DNA from: CAZQKE01 sp964593865
GTDB lineage: Bacteria > Chloroflexota > Anaerolineae > JAAYZQ01
NCBI GenBank assembly: GCA_964593865.1
Contig: CAZQKE010000077.1
Span: 1 to 28,592 of the forward strand
DNA length: 28,592 bases
Direction of reading: 5' to 3'
Under the pieces are notes generated by a model, which saw nothing but the letters and a program-made list of their open reading frames with translations, was not told where the DNA came from and did no database searches. The position numbers and the translations under genes were made by a program. This document shows, piece by piece, positions 15,291-22,820 of this stretch (position 1 is its first letter; every line of letters starts with the position of its first letter).

Positions 15291-16214
15291 TCACGCCAAT
15301 AGGATGCGGTCTACCATCATCCCCGTAAACACCGCGGCCAGGTAGATGCTGGAGAGTTTGAACATCAACCAAGCGTTGCGCTCCGTCGGCCGGAAAAAGA
15401 GGTAGGCATGGCCGACCAGGGAAACCGCTCCGCCCAAGATGGCGACCGCAAAATAGATCGGCCCAAACCCGCCGACGGTGCCCAACACCAGCGATTCGGC
15501 TACCATCAGGACGACGCTCATCACGATCAGGTTGACCGCCCGCCGCAGGTTGGTGACGACCGGCAGCATGGGCACATTGGCACGGGCGTAATCCTCCCGG
15601 TAGCGGATGGCCAAGTTCCAGATATGATTGGGCGTCCAGGTGATGACCAGCAGGCTGAGGAGCACAGGGGTCCAGCTCACGTTGCCCTGCACCACGGCCC
15701 ATCCGAAAAGGACCGGCATCCCACCGCTGATGGAACCGAGCAGGATGTTGGTACAAGACCGCCGTTTGGCCCACAGGCTGTAAATGACTACATTGTCAAA
15801 AAGGCCCAAAAACATCCACAACGCGGCCAGAGGATTGAACAGAAAGGACAGAAGCATGGCCAGGGCCGCCAGGAACAGCCCCCAAACCAGGGCCTTTTCC
15901 GGGGGATGGATGCGCTTGCCCGGCAAGGGGCGGCCTTTGGTGCGGTCCATCAAGGCGTCAATGTCGCGGTCAATATAGCAGGTGAGGGTATCGGCGGCGG
16001 CGCACCCGGCGGTGATGGCGATCAGGGCCATCACCCAACCGCCCAAAGAGAGACTCCCTACGCCCCCGGCGGCTACCATTGCCCCGATGCAAGTGAACAC
16101 CAGCAGGGCCACCGTGCTGGGTTTGGTCACCTCCACATATTTCCAAACCCGTGCCCGCCAACCCCCCACGCCACCCACGGCTACACTCTGCACAACGCTT
16201 CCGCTTTCGTCCAC
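15291..16214 (-). CDS. ctaB: Protoheme IX farnesyltransferase (heme O synthase)
   Basis: A 307-residue UbiA-superfamily membrane prenyltransferase with about nine helices. Diagnostic motifs are YIDRDIDALMDRTKGRPLP, the first aspartate-rich Mg-diphosphate site with the CtaB/CyoE-type Arg-Pro-Leu, and YREDYARANVPMLPVV, the second site typical of heme O synthases; TWTPNHIWNLAIRYR precedes it. It adds the farnesyl chain to heme B to give heme O for heme-copper oxidases. Start is GTG 16214 after GGAAAGGAG. No oxidase subunits or ctaA are in the window. It has its own consensus promoter. Confidence 0.93.
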   Translation of the reverse strand: MDESGSVVQSVAVGGVGGWRARVWKYVEVTKPSTVALLVFTCIGAMVAAGGVGSLSLGGWVMALIAITAGCAAADTLTCYIDRDIDALMDRTKGRPLPGKRIHPPEKALVWGLFLAALAMLLSFLFNPLAALWMFLGLFDNVVIYSLWAKRRSCTNILLGSISGGMPVLFGWAVVQGNVSWTPVLLSLLVITWTPNHIWNLAIRYREDYARANVPMLPVVTNLRRAVNLIVMSVVLMVAESLVLGTVGGFGPIYFAVAILGGAVSLVGHAYLFFRPTERNAWLMFKLSSIYLAAVFTGMMVDRILLA

Positions 16215-16246
16215 GATGATCTCCTTTCCGCTCTTGTCGGACCTGC

Positions 16247-16275
16247 ATTATAGCGGAAAAGGGCGAGGGGGTCAA
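16247..16275 (-). promoter_or_regulatory. Sigma-70 promoter of ctaB
   Basis: On the minus strand TTGACC (16270-16275), 17 bp, TATAAT (16247-16252), about 32 bp before the GTG start at 16214. Confidence 0.8.
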
Positions 16276-16295
16276 CCGTTAAAGACTACGGGTTA

Positions 16296-16333
16296 GAAAG
16301 GAAAAAGCAAAAACTTTCGCGCCTCGGCGGTCC
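16296..16333. repeat. Truncated copy of a dispersed GCAAAG/CTTTCGCGCC repeat
   Basis: AAAGCAAAAACTTTCGCGCC followed by GGCGGTC resembles the second half of the inverted repeat at 27830-27899 (AAAGTAAGAAAACCTTCGCG ... GGCGGTT). It lies between ctaB and the secreted-protein operon. Confidence 0.4.
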
Positions 16334-16347
16334 AAAAACCAAAGAGA

Positions 16348-16378
16348 AACGCCCGCAGGTCCCCTCTCTGCGGGCGTT
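16348..16378 (-). terminator. Rho-independent terminator of the secreted-protein operon
   Basis: An 11-bp perfect stem (16348-16358 with 16368-16378) with a 9-nt loop. On the minus strand it is followed by TTTCTCTTTGGTTTTT. It lies about 65 bp after the stop of the last gene at 16442. Confidence 0.85.
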
Positions 16379-16441
16379 CGGAGCAGCAGGCCGTGCGGAC
16401 TCATCTCCACGGCCCACCGTCCCAGGAGTAGTCTCGGACCG

Positions 16442-16741
16442 TCATGGGGTCTGACCGCGCAGGAGCAGCGGCAAAAAGATATAGCGGGGTGTTCGCCCGC
16501 CGGTCCAGAAACCGCCCCACAAGACATAGTCCCCGCCGCTCATCTCGGCACCGGCGTCGGCCTGACCGACGGTTCCGTGCAGCACGTAGACACCCCCGCC
16601 GCTTTCGCCACCGCCGCCGTCTACGGTGAACCAGGGAAGGCCATAGTCGGCGGCGGGGCGGGCCAGAGCGACGGAGGCAAGGAAGGCCAAGAAACCAAAG
16701 GCCCAAAATGCCCCGGCCATCACCAAGTTTGCTCGCTTCAT
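16442..16741 (-). CDS. Small secreted protein with GQxDAG...GGFW pattern
   Basis: A 99-residue protein with a signal peptide (MKRANLVMAGAFW ... ALA), a Gly-rich section (TVDGGGGESGGG), then VLHGTVGQADAG and SGGDYVLWGGFW. This pattern recurs in small secreted proteins of Chloroflexota and other bacteria. The C-terminus ends YIFLPLLLRG plus four residues, which resembles a tail I recall from many secreted Chloroflexota proteins and which may be a sorting or attachment signal. The function is unknown. The start follows AGGAGGTGG; it lies 11 bp after the protease gene and is the last gene before the terminator. Confidence 0.75.
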   Translation of the reverse strand: MKRANLVMAGAFWAFGFLAFLASVALARPAADYGLPWFTVDGGGGESGGGVYVLHGTVGQADAGAEMSGGDYVLWGGFWTGGRTPRYIFLPLLLRGQTP

Positions 16742-16752
16742 CAGACCACCTC

Positions 16753-18147
16753 CTATTGCCCGATGGTGACAACGCCGACAGGGGCCTCCAGTATCACATC
16801 CTTGTCTACGGTCAGCGTCTCGTTGTACGACCCGGTGACGATGCTGATGCGCTCCCCACCGCTCGCGTTGAGCACCGCGGCCCCCACCGTCTTGTAGGGC
16901 CTAAAAACCGTGCCGTCCTCCATGTTCGTCGGATGTCCACCGTCCACGTACATCATGTTGGCTCCGGGAAACGTCTGAACGGCATTTTCCAGATCATCGT
17001 TTTCGAAACTGGTCCCTGCGTTGCTACCATCGGATACAGAACATCCCCCGTTTGTGTGGATACCTATCGCCGTAGTGGTGCCCTCTACGATCAAAGGGCT
17101 ACCTGAATTCCCCCCGTCGGTGTCAACCTGATGCTCTATCCAAACTATGGAATCCCCTTGAAAGTTTTCACCCAGATAGGGACCCGAATCCGTTTGCTCC
17201 GTCTGACTATCCGCATTGCGATCTCCGGTACATCCTACAGGCACGTTGTCCCTCCCATAGCCGGTTACGCGCAATGTCGTCGGGGAATCATCACGGGACA
17301 TCCGATAGAACGCCATCTGCGCCTGCACCGGCAGCAACCCCGTCTCACTGCTGGGAAAGCAATCAAACACGGCCCAGTCATCTCCCCGACCGTCATCGGA
17401 AAAGATGATGCTGCTTTGGTCAACGGGATATTGGTCGGCCGGGTCCGGATGGTTGATCTGTCCATTGCACTCGGAAGAAGGAACGTTGAATTCCAGGACT
17501 TGCATTGTGATTGTGGGAGTGGCGCAGTGACCGGCCGTAAGGTGGACTCCGTTAGATGTTATCCAACCGGTGCAGCCCACGGGAACCAAACGCCCAACCC
17601 GCGGATCGCCTGATGCAACGCGGTCATCGGTGCTGCCGCAGATACTTTGCGGCGATGCGTCCGCCGTGGAGAGATCCCTCGCGCTCTCGACCGGGTCGCC
17701 AACGGTCACCCGGACAACGCGGAAGAAGACGTTTTGTTCCTCCGGCGCCACGTGGAGCCGGATCTCCACGGCATCCCCGTTGAAAAATGCGCTGGAGCCG
17801 CCCCAGTGGCCAATGCTCCGGGCGTTCAGGTGTTGAGATCTGCCGTCCTTCAGGGAAGTGATCGTGAGGTAGCTACGCTCGCCGAGGTTGTAATCGCCAA
17901 AGTGCAGGCGTATCCACGTTGCTCCGGGAACCCGCACGACGGCCCGAAAGTCGGGTCGGTCCGGGATTCCGACTCCGCCGTTGTACACACCGGAATCCAC
18001 CGAGTACGGCTCTTGGTGGTGGGGCAGCGGGGCCTGTTGTACCCCTCCACACGGGAGAGACCGTTGCCCAAGAGGCCCCACAGCCCCCTTGCCGAAGGGC
18101 ATCATCACAAGCAACAACAGGAGGAGCGGTATCGTCATGTATCGCAT
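16753..18147 (-). CDS. Secreted trypsin-like serine protease
   Basis: A 464-residue protein with a signal peptide. Residues about 70-150 form a beta-rich domain (ATWIRLHFGDYNLGE ... FFRVVRVTVG) found in front of bacterial extracellular proteases. The chymotrypsin-fold domain (about 165-395) has the full triad: His207 in TAGHC, Asp256 or 257 in GDDWAVF, Ser348 in DGGNSGSP (GNSG instead of the usual GDSG). The last 60 residues (DGTVFRPYKTVGAAVLNAS ... GSYNETLTVDKDVILEA) look like the first turns of a right-handed beta-helix that stops early. It lies 14 bp after the surface protein gene, so may process or help assemble it. Confidence 0.87.
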   Translation of the reverse strand: MRYMTIPLLLLLLVMMPFGKGAVGPLGQRSLPCGGVQQAPLPHHQEPYSVDSGVYNGGVGIPDRPDFRAVVRVPGATWIRLHFGDYNLGERSYLTITSLKDGRSQHLNARSIGHWGGSSAFFNGDAVEIRLHVAPEEQNVFFRVVRVTVGDPVESARDLSTADASPQSICGSTDDRVASGDPRVGRLVPVGCTGWITSNGVHLTAGHCATPTITMQVLEFNVPSSECNGQINHPDPADQYPVDQSSIIFSDDGRGDDWAVFDCFPSSETGLLPVQAQMAFYRMSRDDSPTTLRVTGYGRDNVPVGCTGDRNADSQTEQTDSGPYLGENFQGDSIVWIEHQVDTDGGNSGSPLIVEGTTTAIGIHTNGGCSVSDGSNAGTSFENDDLENAVQTFPGANMMYVDGGHPTNMEDGTVFRPYKTVGAAVLNASGGERISIVTGSYNETLTVDKDVILEAPVGVVTIGQ

Positions 18148-18161
18148 TTCGCTTCCCTCCT

Positions 18162-19700
18162 TTACTGCAACGTCACCAGCACCAGTACAAGGCCCCGCCC
18201 TTTCTCCAGGGAGGACATCGCCTTGCCGAGGATCGCCCCCTGGGCTTGGTCATAGTCCCCCACCCGCATCGCGTAGCCGGGGGTATCCGAGGTGGTGAGC
18301 AGGTCGCCGGGGCGGATCGGGCCGTAGGAGGCGTCCGCCCAGCAGTAGACGCGACCGGAGAGGGCGACCGGGAACGTCCCCCCCGCCGCCGTCCCCTCTT
18401 GCTCCATCACCAGCCCGGGGTTGACCCCGTTGGCCCCGCTGACGCACCCGGCCACCATCCGGTCGTAGGCCCGGTCGGCAATGCGCAATTGGCCGGGGTG
18501 TTCGGGGTCGATCGCCACCACCATCCCCGGCTCGACGTTCTCGGCCCCTACGACCTCGAAAGGCTCGGCCAGGTCGGAGCCGCCGGTAATCTGCAGAACC
18601 CGAAGGCTGACCCTGCCATCCGAGCGAATGGCAAAGTTCGGATCCGTCCCATCGCCCGTTCCCAAGACCGCCCTCAGGCCGGAGCCGTCGTTGATCCAGG
18701 ACCAATCGTGATGCCCCCTGCGCAGGTGCAACGTGGGAGTGAGGACCGTCCCTTCTATCTCCAGCACCGTTGCTTCACTGGTCGAGGACGAATAGAGGTG
18801 CAGCTTGGCCCCCGGATCGGTCGTGCCGATCCCCACGCGGCCGTCCACCCGGACCTGGAAGAGGGGGGTCAGGGCGTCGTCGATCCCGGAGATGTCCGAT
18901 CCGCTGCCCGTGTAGGTCTTTTTCGCCACGGTAAAGGCGTTCCGATCCGAGTAGTTGTACATCCACACCACGGGGGAACTGACGTTCGTGCCGTTGATGA
19001 ACCCGAAGCCACAGTTTGTGTCCTGGTCGCCCGTGATCACAGACAGGGTGGCGTCGTTGCCGCCGGTGGTAGGGAGGTTCCATTTTGATGAAAGGCTGGA
19101 GGAGGCCACTGTCGCGCCGCCGCCGATGTAAAGTGCCCTTTGGTGGTCACCGGCCTGGACGTGGAGGCGGGCCGGGTACGCGGTCGCACCGATGGCCACG
19201 TTCCCGCTCACCGCCCCCCCGGTGGTGCGCAGAAACCCGTCGGCTTCCACACCATCTAACCTGTCGGCATCGCCGGCATACATGGAGTACGGCGCGGGCC
19301 TGATGGCCTGGCGCGGCGCGAGGTCGGTGTAACTGCCGGTGCTATCGCCCGGTCGCACACCGATTTCCAAATAGCGGGTGTCGCCGGTGAAGGAACCGTC
19401 GCCAAAATCCAGATCAACGGCAAAGCGGCCATCCGTCACCGTCACGTCATCCTTGTAAACGGTACTACCCACCTGGGAGCCTCCGTCGGGGGCGGCATAC
19501 AACCGGAACCGAAAGTCGTACTTCCCATCGGCGGGAGAAGAACCGTCGATCAAATGGCCCTGGTAGGTAAAGGTTGTACCGACGGCGACAACGCCCGCGG
19601 CATCCTGCGGAGACGCCCCCTGGGCGGCAACCGCCCCGGCCACGATCAACGCCAGAACGAACAAAGCAAACAACGCAGCAAGGGGTACCCAACACTTCAT
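18162..19700 (-). CDS. Secreted fibre-like surface protein
   Basis: A 513-residue protein with a signal peptide (MKCWVPLAALFALFV ... VAAQ). Residues about 35-140 are a beta-sandwich-like domain (FTYQGHLIDGSSPADGKYDF, PYSMYAGDADRLDGV). The centre holds fibre-type units such as DGRVGIGTTDPGAKLHLYSS, seen in phage tail fibres and bacterial surface proteins. The C-terminal 150 residues (GGSDLAEPFEV ... SGRVYCWADA ... GDLLTTSDTPGYAM) form a separate domain common at the end of such proteins. The start at 19700 follows AAGGAGGTG; the extra upstream frame to 19895 covers the promoter. Likely an extracellular structural or adhesive protein; no phage genes surround it. Confidence 0.8.
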   Translation of the reverse strand: MKCWVPLAALFALFVLALIVAGAVAAQGASPQDAAGVVAVGTTFTYQGHLIDGSSPADGKYDFRFRLYAAPDGGSQVGSTVYKDDVTVTDGRFAVDLDFGDGSFTGDTRYLEIGVRPGDSTGSYTDLAPRQAIRPAPYSMYAGDADRLDGVEADGFLRTTGGAVSGNVAIGATAYPARLHVQAGDHQRALYIGGGATVASSSLSSKWNLPTTGGNDATLSVITGDQDTNCGFGFINGTNVSSPVVWMYNYSDRNAFTVAKKTYTGSGSDISGIDDALTPLFQVRVDGRVGIGTTDPGAKLHLYSSSTSEATVLEIEGTVLTPTLHLRRGHHDWSWINDGSGLRAVLGTGDGTDPNFAIRSDGRVSLRVLQITGGSDLAEPFEVVGAENVEPGMVVAIDPEHPGQLRIADRAYDRMVAGCVSGANGVNPGLVMEQEGTAAGGTFPVALSGRVYCWADASYGPIRPGDLLTTSDTPGYAMRVGDYDQAQGAILGKAMSSLEKGRGLVLVLVTLQ

Positions 19701-19866
19701 TTCAGCACCTCCTTTCCAATATCCAGGTACTCCTTTTTCTGCGGGGTTCAATGCAACGATGAGTCGATCGCTCTGTACGGACCGAAAAGATGGGACGACG
19801 GAGGACACCGGTAACACTTTGGGGTATGATACGTAGGAAATGAACCGTACCTTGCCGAGCAATTTT

Positions 19867-19895
19867 ATTGTAGCACAATTCTTTGAGCGAGTCAA
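19867..19895 (-). promoter_or_regulatory. Sigma-70 promoter of the secreted-protein operon
   Basis: On the minus strand TTGACT (19890-19895), 17 bp, TACAAT (19867-19872). The leader to the ATG at 19700 is about 160 nt, the longest in the window. In the leader AGUACCU (upstream of the Shine-Dalgarno) can pair with AGGUGCU, covering part of the ribosome-binding site. Confidence 0.8.
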
Positions 19896-20057
19896 GCCTT
19901 AAATTCCGCCACCGGAAGTTTCAATTGCCTCATTTTGCGGTATGCTACTCATGGCTCCGCCCTCCGCAGTCGTTTGGTTGTGCACACTCAAGCGTACTGC
20001 GTTGGGCGGAGTTCTTCAAGTCTCACCCCACCGTGGGTAATCACCAAAAATTCCCCC

Positions 20058-20086
20058 TTGACACCCAAAACGTTTTGGAGTATAAT
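20058..20086 (+). promoter_or_regulatory. Perfect consensus promoter of the LacI/ABC operon
   Basis: TTGACA (20058-20063), 17 bp, TATAAT (20081-20086). The spacer contains a complete 14-bp operator palindrome, so repressor and polymerase must compete. The leader to the ATG at 20142 is about 48 nt. Confidence 0.92.
20065..20078. promoter_or_regulatory. LacI-family operator 1
   Basis: CCAAAACGTTTTGG is a perfect 14-bp palindrome with the central CG typical of LacI-family sites. It occupies the spacer between the -35 and -10. Confidence 0.85.
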
Positions 20087-20098
20087 AAACCCGCTTTT

Positions 20099-20112
20099 CC
20101 AAAACGTTTCGG
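20099..20112. promoter_or_regulatory. LacI-family operator 2
   Basis: CCAAAACGTTTCGG differs from operator 1 at one base. Its centre is 34 bp from that of operator 1, just downstream of the expected transcription start. Confidence 0.8.
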
Positions 20113-20141
20113 ATCGGGCCGGGTATAGAACCGGAGGAGCG

Positions 20142-21176
20142 ATGGGAGCGGTCACACTCAAGGATCTGGCAGCCAACTTAGGGTTGTCCATCACGACCGT
20201 GTCGCGGGCTTTGGCCGGCTACAGCGATGTAGCCGCCGCGACCCGCCGACGGGTTCGGGAAGCAGCCGAAGAGATGGGCTACGTCCCCGATGCCACCGCC
20301 CGTCGTCTGCGCACCGGGCGCACCGACACCATCGGCTTTGTCATCCCCACTTCCGGTCCTCGCTTTTCCGACCCGTATTTTAGCGAGCTGCTGGCCGGCA
20401 TCGGCAACGAAGCCGCCCGCCACAACTTTGACCTTTTGGTCTCCACCTGTGCCCCCGACACGCCGGAGGAGGAGGCTGCCTATCGTCACAAAGTCGAAGG
20501 TCACCTGGTAGATGGCCTGTTGGTGGTCCGCACCCGCGTCAAGGACCGCCGCATTGAGTACCTTTCCCGCATCGGCTTTCCCTTTGTCGTCTTTGGGAGA
20601 TCCGACCTGGACGTGGACTTTGCTTACGTGGACGAAGATGGTTTTCGGGGACTGGAACTTGTGACTCAACACCTCATTGACCTGGGCCACACCCGCCTGG
20701 CGTGTATCGCCCCGCCGCCGAATCTGATGTTCAGCGTCTACCGTTGCCGGGGGTTGCGGGCCACGATGGAGCGCAACAACCTACGCATTGAGGACGATTA
20801 CTACATTGCCAGTGACCTGACCCAGCGCGGCGGATTCTGGGCGATGAACCGCCTGTTGGACCTGCCCGTGCCGCCGACGGCGGTCATCGCCTGCAACGAC
20901 CTCATGGCTCTGGGGGCCATCAGCGCGGCCCAGAAACGGGGGTTGGTCGTTGGGCGCGACATCGCCATCACCGGCTTTGACGACATCCCCTTGGCCGAAC
21001 ACTCCCATCCCTCTTTGACCACGGTACGCCAACCGATCTACGAAATCGGTCGCCAAATCTGCAACATGCTGATCCGCCTGGTGCGAGGGGAGGAGTTGGA
21101 GGAACGCCACGTCCTGTTGGAGCCGGAGCTGATCATCCGGGAATCCAGCGGGGCCAAGTTGGAAAAGGATGCATGA
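20142..21176 (+). CDS. LacI-family transcriptional regulator
   Basis: A 344-residue protein with the N-terminal helix-turn-helix VTLKDLAANLGLSITTVSRAL (residues about 4-24) and hinge helix (ATARRLRTGRTDTIGFV), then a periplasmic-binding-protein-like sensor domain with LVTQHLIDLGHTRLACI, TAVIACNDLMALGA, ITGFDDIPLAEHSHPSLTTV and the PELIIRESS ending of the family. Start ATG 20142 follows GGAGGAG; the longer frame to 19935 covers the promoter. Two operators flank its own start site, so it is almost surely autoregulated, and with no operator or promoter seen in the 85 bp before the binding-protein gene it probably controls the whole transporter operon. The inducer should be the transported sugar. 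Confidence 0.95.
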   Translation: MGAVTLKDLAANLGLSITTVSRALAGYSDVAAATRRRVREAAEEMGYVPDATARRLRTGRTDTIGFVIPTSGPRFSDPYFSELLAGIGNEAARHNFDLLVSTCAPDTPEEEAAYRHKVEGHLVDGLLVVRTRVKDRRIEYLSRIGFPFVVFGRSDLDVDFAYVDEDGFRGLELVTQHLIDLGHTRLACIAPPPNLMFSVYRCRGLRATMERNNLRIEDDYYIASDLTQRGGFWAMNRLLDLPVPPTAVIACNDLMALGAISAAQKRGLVVGRDIAITGFDDIPLAEHSHPSLTTVRQPIYEIGRQICNMLIRLVRGEELEERHVLLEPELIIRESSGAKLEKDA

Positions 21177-21261
21177 GAGGAGGTGAATGCAAAGCACAAA
21201 TCATGTGAAAACCCCTTCTGTTGTTGAAAGCAAAGACAATTTTTGAGAGGAGGAGAATCTC

Positions 21262-22749
21262 ATGAAGAAGACAATCGGTTTGCTCATCGTGCTCAGCATG
21301 TTGGCCGTACTGGTGGCCGCTTGCGGCCCCACACCCGAACCGGAGACGGTCGTCCAAACGGTGGAAGTGGAAAAGACGGTCGTCCAGACGGTAGAGGTGG
21401 AAAAGACGGTCGTTGAAACGGTGGAAGTGGAAAAGGAAGTGACCGTTGTTGAAACGGTTGAGGTGGAGAAAGAACCTGCGGAAAAGACCATCATTGAGTT
21501 CTGGACCACCGACAACGAGGAGGAGCGCGTTAACGTTTACGAGGAGGTAGCCGCCCGCTTTATGGAGGAGCACCCCGATATTGACGTGCGCATCGTTCCC
21601 ATCGAGGAAGCAGGGGTGACCCAGCGCATGGCTACCGCCCTGGCCGCCAACCGCCCTCCCGACATCGTGCGCATGGGCGTTGAGCGCGTGGCCGCCTTTG
21701 CCGCCGACGGTATCCTGGATGAGGAAGCGGCAATGGCCGTCATCAAGGCGGTGGGGGAAGATGACTTCCGAGCCGGTCCGCTGAAGATGGTCACCAACCC
21801 CTCCACCGGCAACTATGCCGCCATCCCCTACGACGGCTGGATCCAGGCCATCTGGTATCGGATGGACATGTTTGACGAAGCGGGCCTCAATCCGCCCATC
21901 TCCTGGGATGACATCAACGCCGCCTGCGACAAACTGCCGGGCACGGGCAACCTTCTCTACGCCCTGACCCTGCCCACCGATCCGGGCCAGAACTACCCGC
22001 ACCAGGTCTTTGAGCAGGTTGCCATGTCCAACAACGCCTGGCCCTTTGACGAAAACGGCAACGTGACCATGAACACACCGGAGATGGTCGAAGCCCTCAA
22101 GTTCTACACCGGTCTGCAGCGATGCGCCATGCCCGGTCCCCAGTACTGGCGAGGCGCCCGCGAAGCCTATGAGCTGGACCAGGCCGGAATGCTCTTCTAC
22201 AGCACCTACATCATGGACGACCTGGTAGAAGGCTCCGGCACGGAGGAGGGCGGCAAGGTAGAGATCGCCGTGGAGGACCTGGCGGCCAAGACCGGCTTTG
22301 CCCCGATGATGAAAGGCCCCAACGGCGCCGCTTCTTACGGGCAGTTGGTTACGCTGGCCATCCCCAAGGGAGCCGATCCGGAAGCGCAGATGGTGGCCGA
22401 ATACTTTTTGACCGAAGGCTACCGGGATGTGCTGGCCCTGGCGCCCTTTGGCAAGGTCCCGGTGCTCAAGAGCGCAGTGGATGACTGGAAGGACCTCAGC
22501 CCCTACTTTGCCAACTACTCGCCGGAGACCCTGGACCAGATCGCCAACGGCTACGAGACGATGCAACGCTGGCTCTTCCGTCCCGATTATGACGCCACCC
22601 AGCGGGCCGTCATCGGTGACATTGAGGGCCGCTTGCTGATCCCGCAGGTTATCAGCAACATCGCCCTGGAAGGCATCATGACGCCCGAAAGCGGCGCCCA
22701 GTGGCTCCAGGAGCAGGTGGAGGCCCTCTTGGCCGAACGCCAGCAATAG
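21262..22749 (+). CDS. Sugar ABC transporter substrate-binding lipoprotein
   Basis: A 495-residue lipoprotein with lipobox LVAAC (Cys21). A tandem linker of TVVQTVEVEK units (30 bp each) covers residues 28-69. The family 1 binding domain follows: IIEFWTTDNEEERVNVYEEV, NRPPDIVRMGVERVAAFAADG, AAIPYDGWIQAIWYRMDMFDEAGL, and a late FLTEGYRDVLALAPFGKVPVL. It would deliver a sugar or oligosaccharide to the two permeases downstream. The start follows GAGAGGAGGAG. A strong stem-loop separates it from the permease genes, which would favour higher levels of the binding protein. Confidence 0.93.
   Translation: MKKTIGLLIVLSMLAVLVAACGPTPEPETVVQTVEVEKTVVQTVEVEKTVVETVEVEKEVTVVETVEVEKEPAEKTIIEFWTTDNEEERVNVYEEVAARFMEEHPDIDVRIVPIEEAGVTQRMATALAANRPPDIVRMGVERVAAFAADGILDEEAAMAVIKAVGEDDFRAGPLKMVTNPSTGNYAAIPYDGWIQAIWYRMDMFDEAGLNPPISWDDINAACDKLPGTGNLLYALTLPTDPGQNYPHQVFEQVAMSNNAWPFDENGNVTMNTPEMVEALKFYTGLQRCAMPGPQYWRGAREAYELDQAGMLFYSTYIMDDLVEGSGTEEGGKVEIAVEDLAAKTGFAPMMKGPNGAASYGQLVTLAIPKGADPEAQMVAEYFLTEGYRDVLALAPFGKVPVLKSAVDDWKDLSPYFANYSPETLDQIANGYETMQRWLFRPDYDATQRAVIGDIEGRLLIPQVISNIALEGIMTPESGAQWLQEQVEALLAERQQ
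21345..21470 (+). repeat. 30-bp tandem repeat encoding an acidic linker
   Basis: Units at 21345-21374, 21375-21404 and 21405-21434 and, after a 6-bp insertion, 21441-21470 encode TVV(Q/E)TVEVEK. They form a spacer between the lipid anchor and the binding domain. Confidence 0.9.
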
Positions 22750-22760
22750 CGGTGACCTGC

Positions 22761-22795
22761 AAGCCGGGCCGGTTGCGCTGCGACCGGCCCGGTTT
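22761..22795 (+). terminator. Intercistronic stem-loop (attenuator or mRNA 3' stabiliser)
   Basis: CCGGGCCGGT (22764-22773) pairs with ACCGGCCCGG (22783-22792), extended by three weaker pairs, with a 9-nt loop and TTTT directly after. It lies 12 bp after the binding-protein stop and 26 bp before the permease start, where partial termination or 3'-end protection is usual in such operons. Confidence 0.7.
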
Positions 22796-22820
22796 TGCCC
22801 ATCACGGAGGAGGAAGAGCC

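Noticed and set aside
18162..19700. Tail-fibre-like protein as sign of a prophage
   Set aside because: It has a signal peptide and its operon partners are a secreted protease and a small secreted protein; no phage structural, integrase or lysis genes are nearby.
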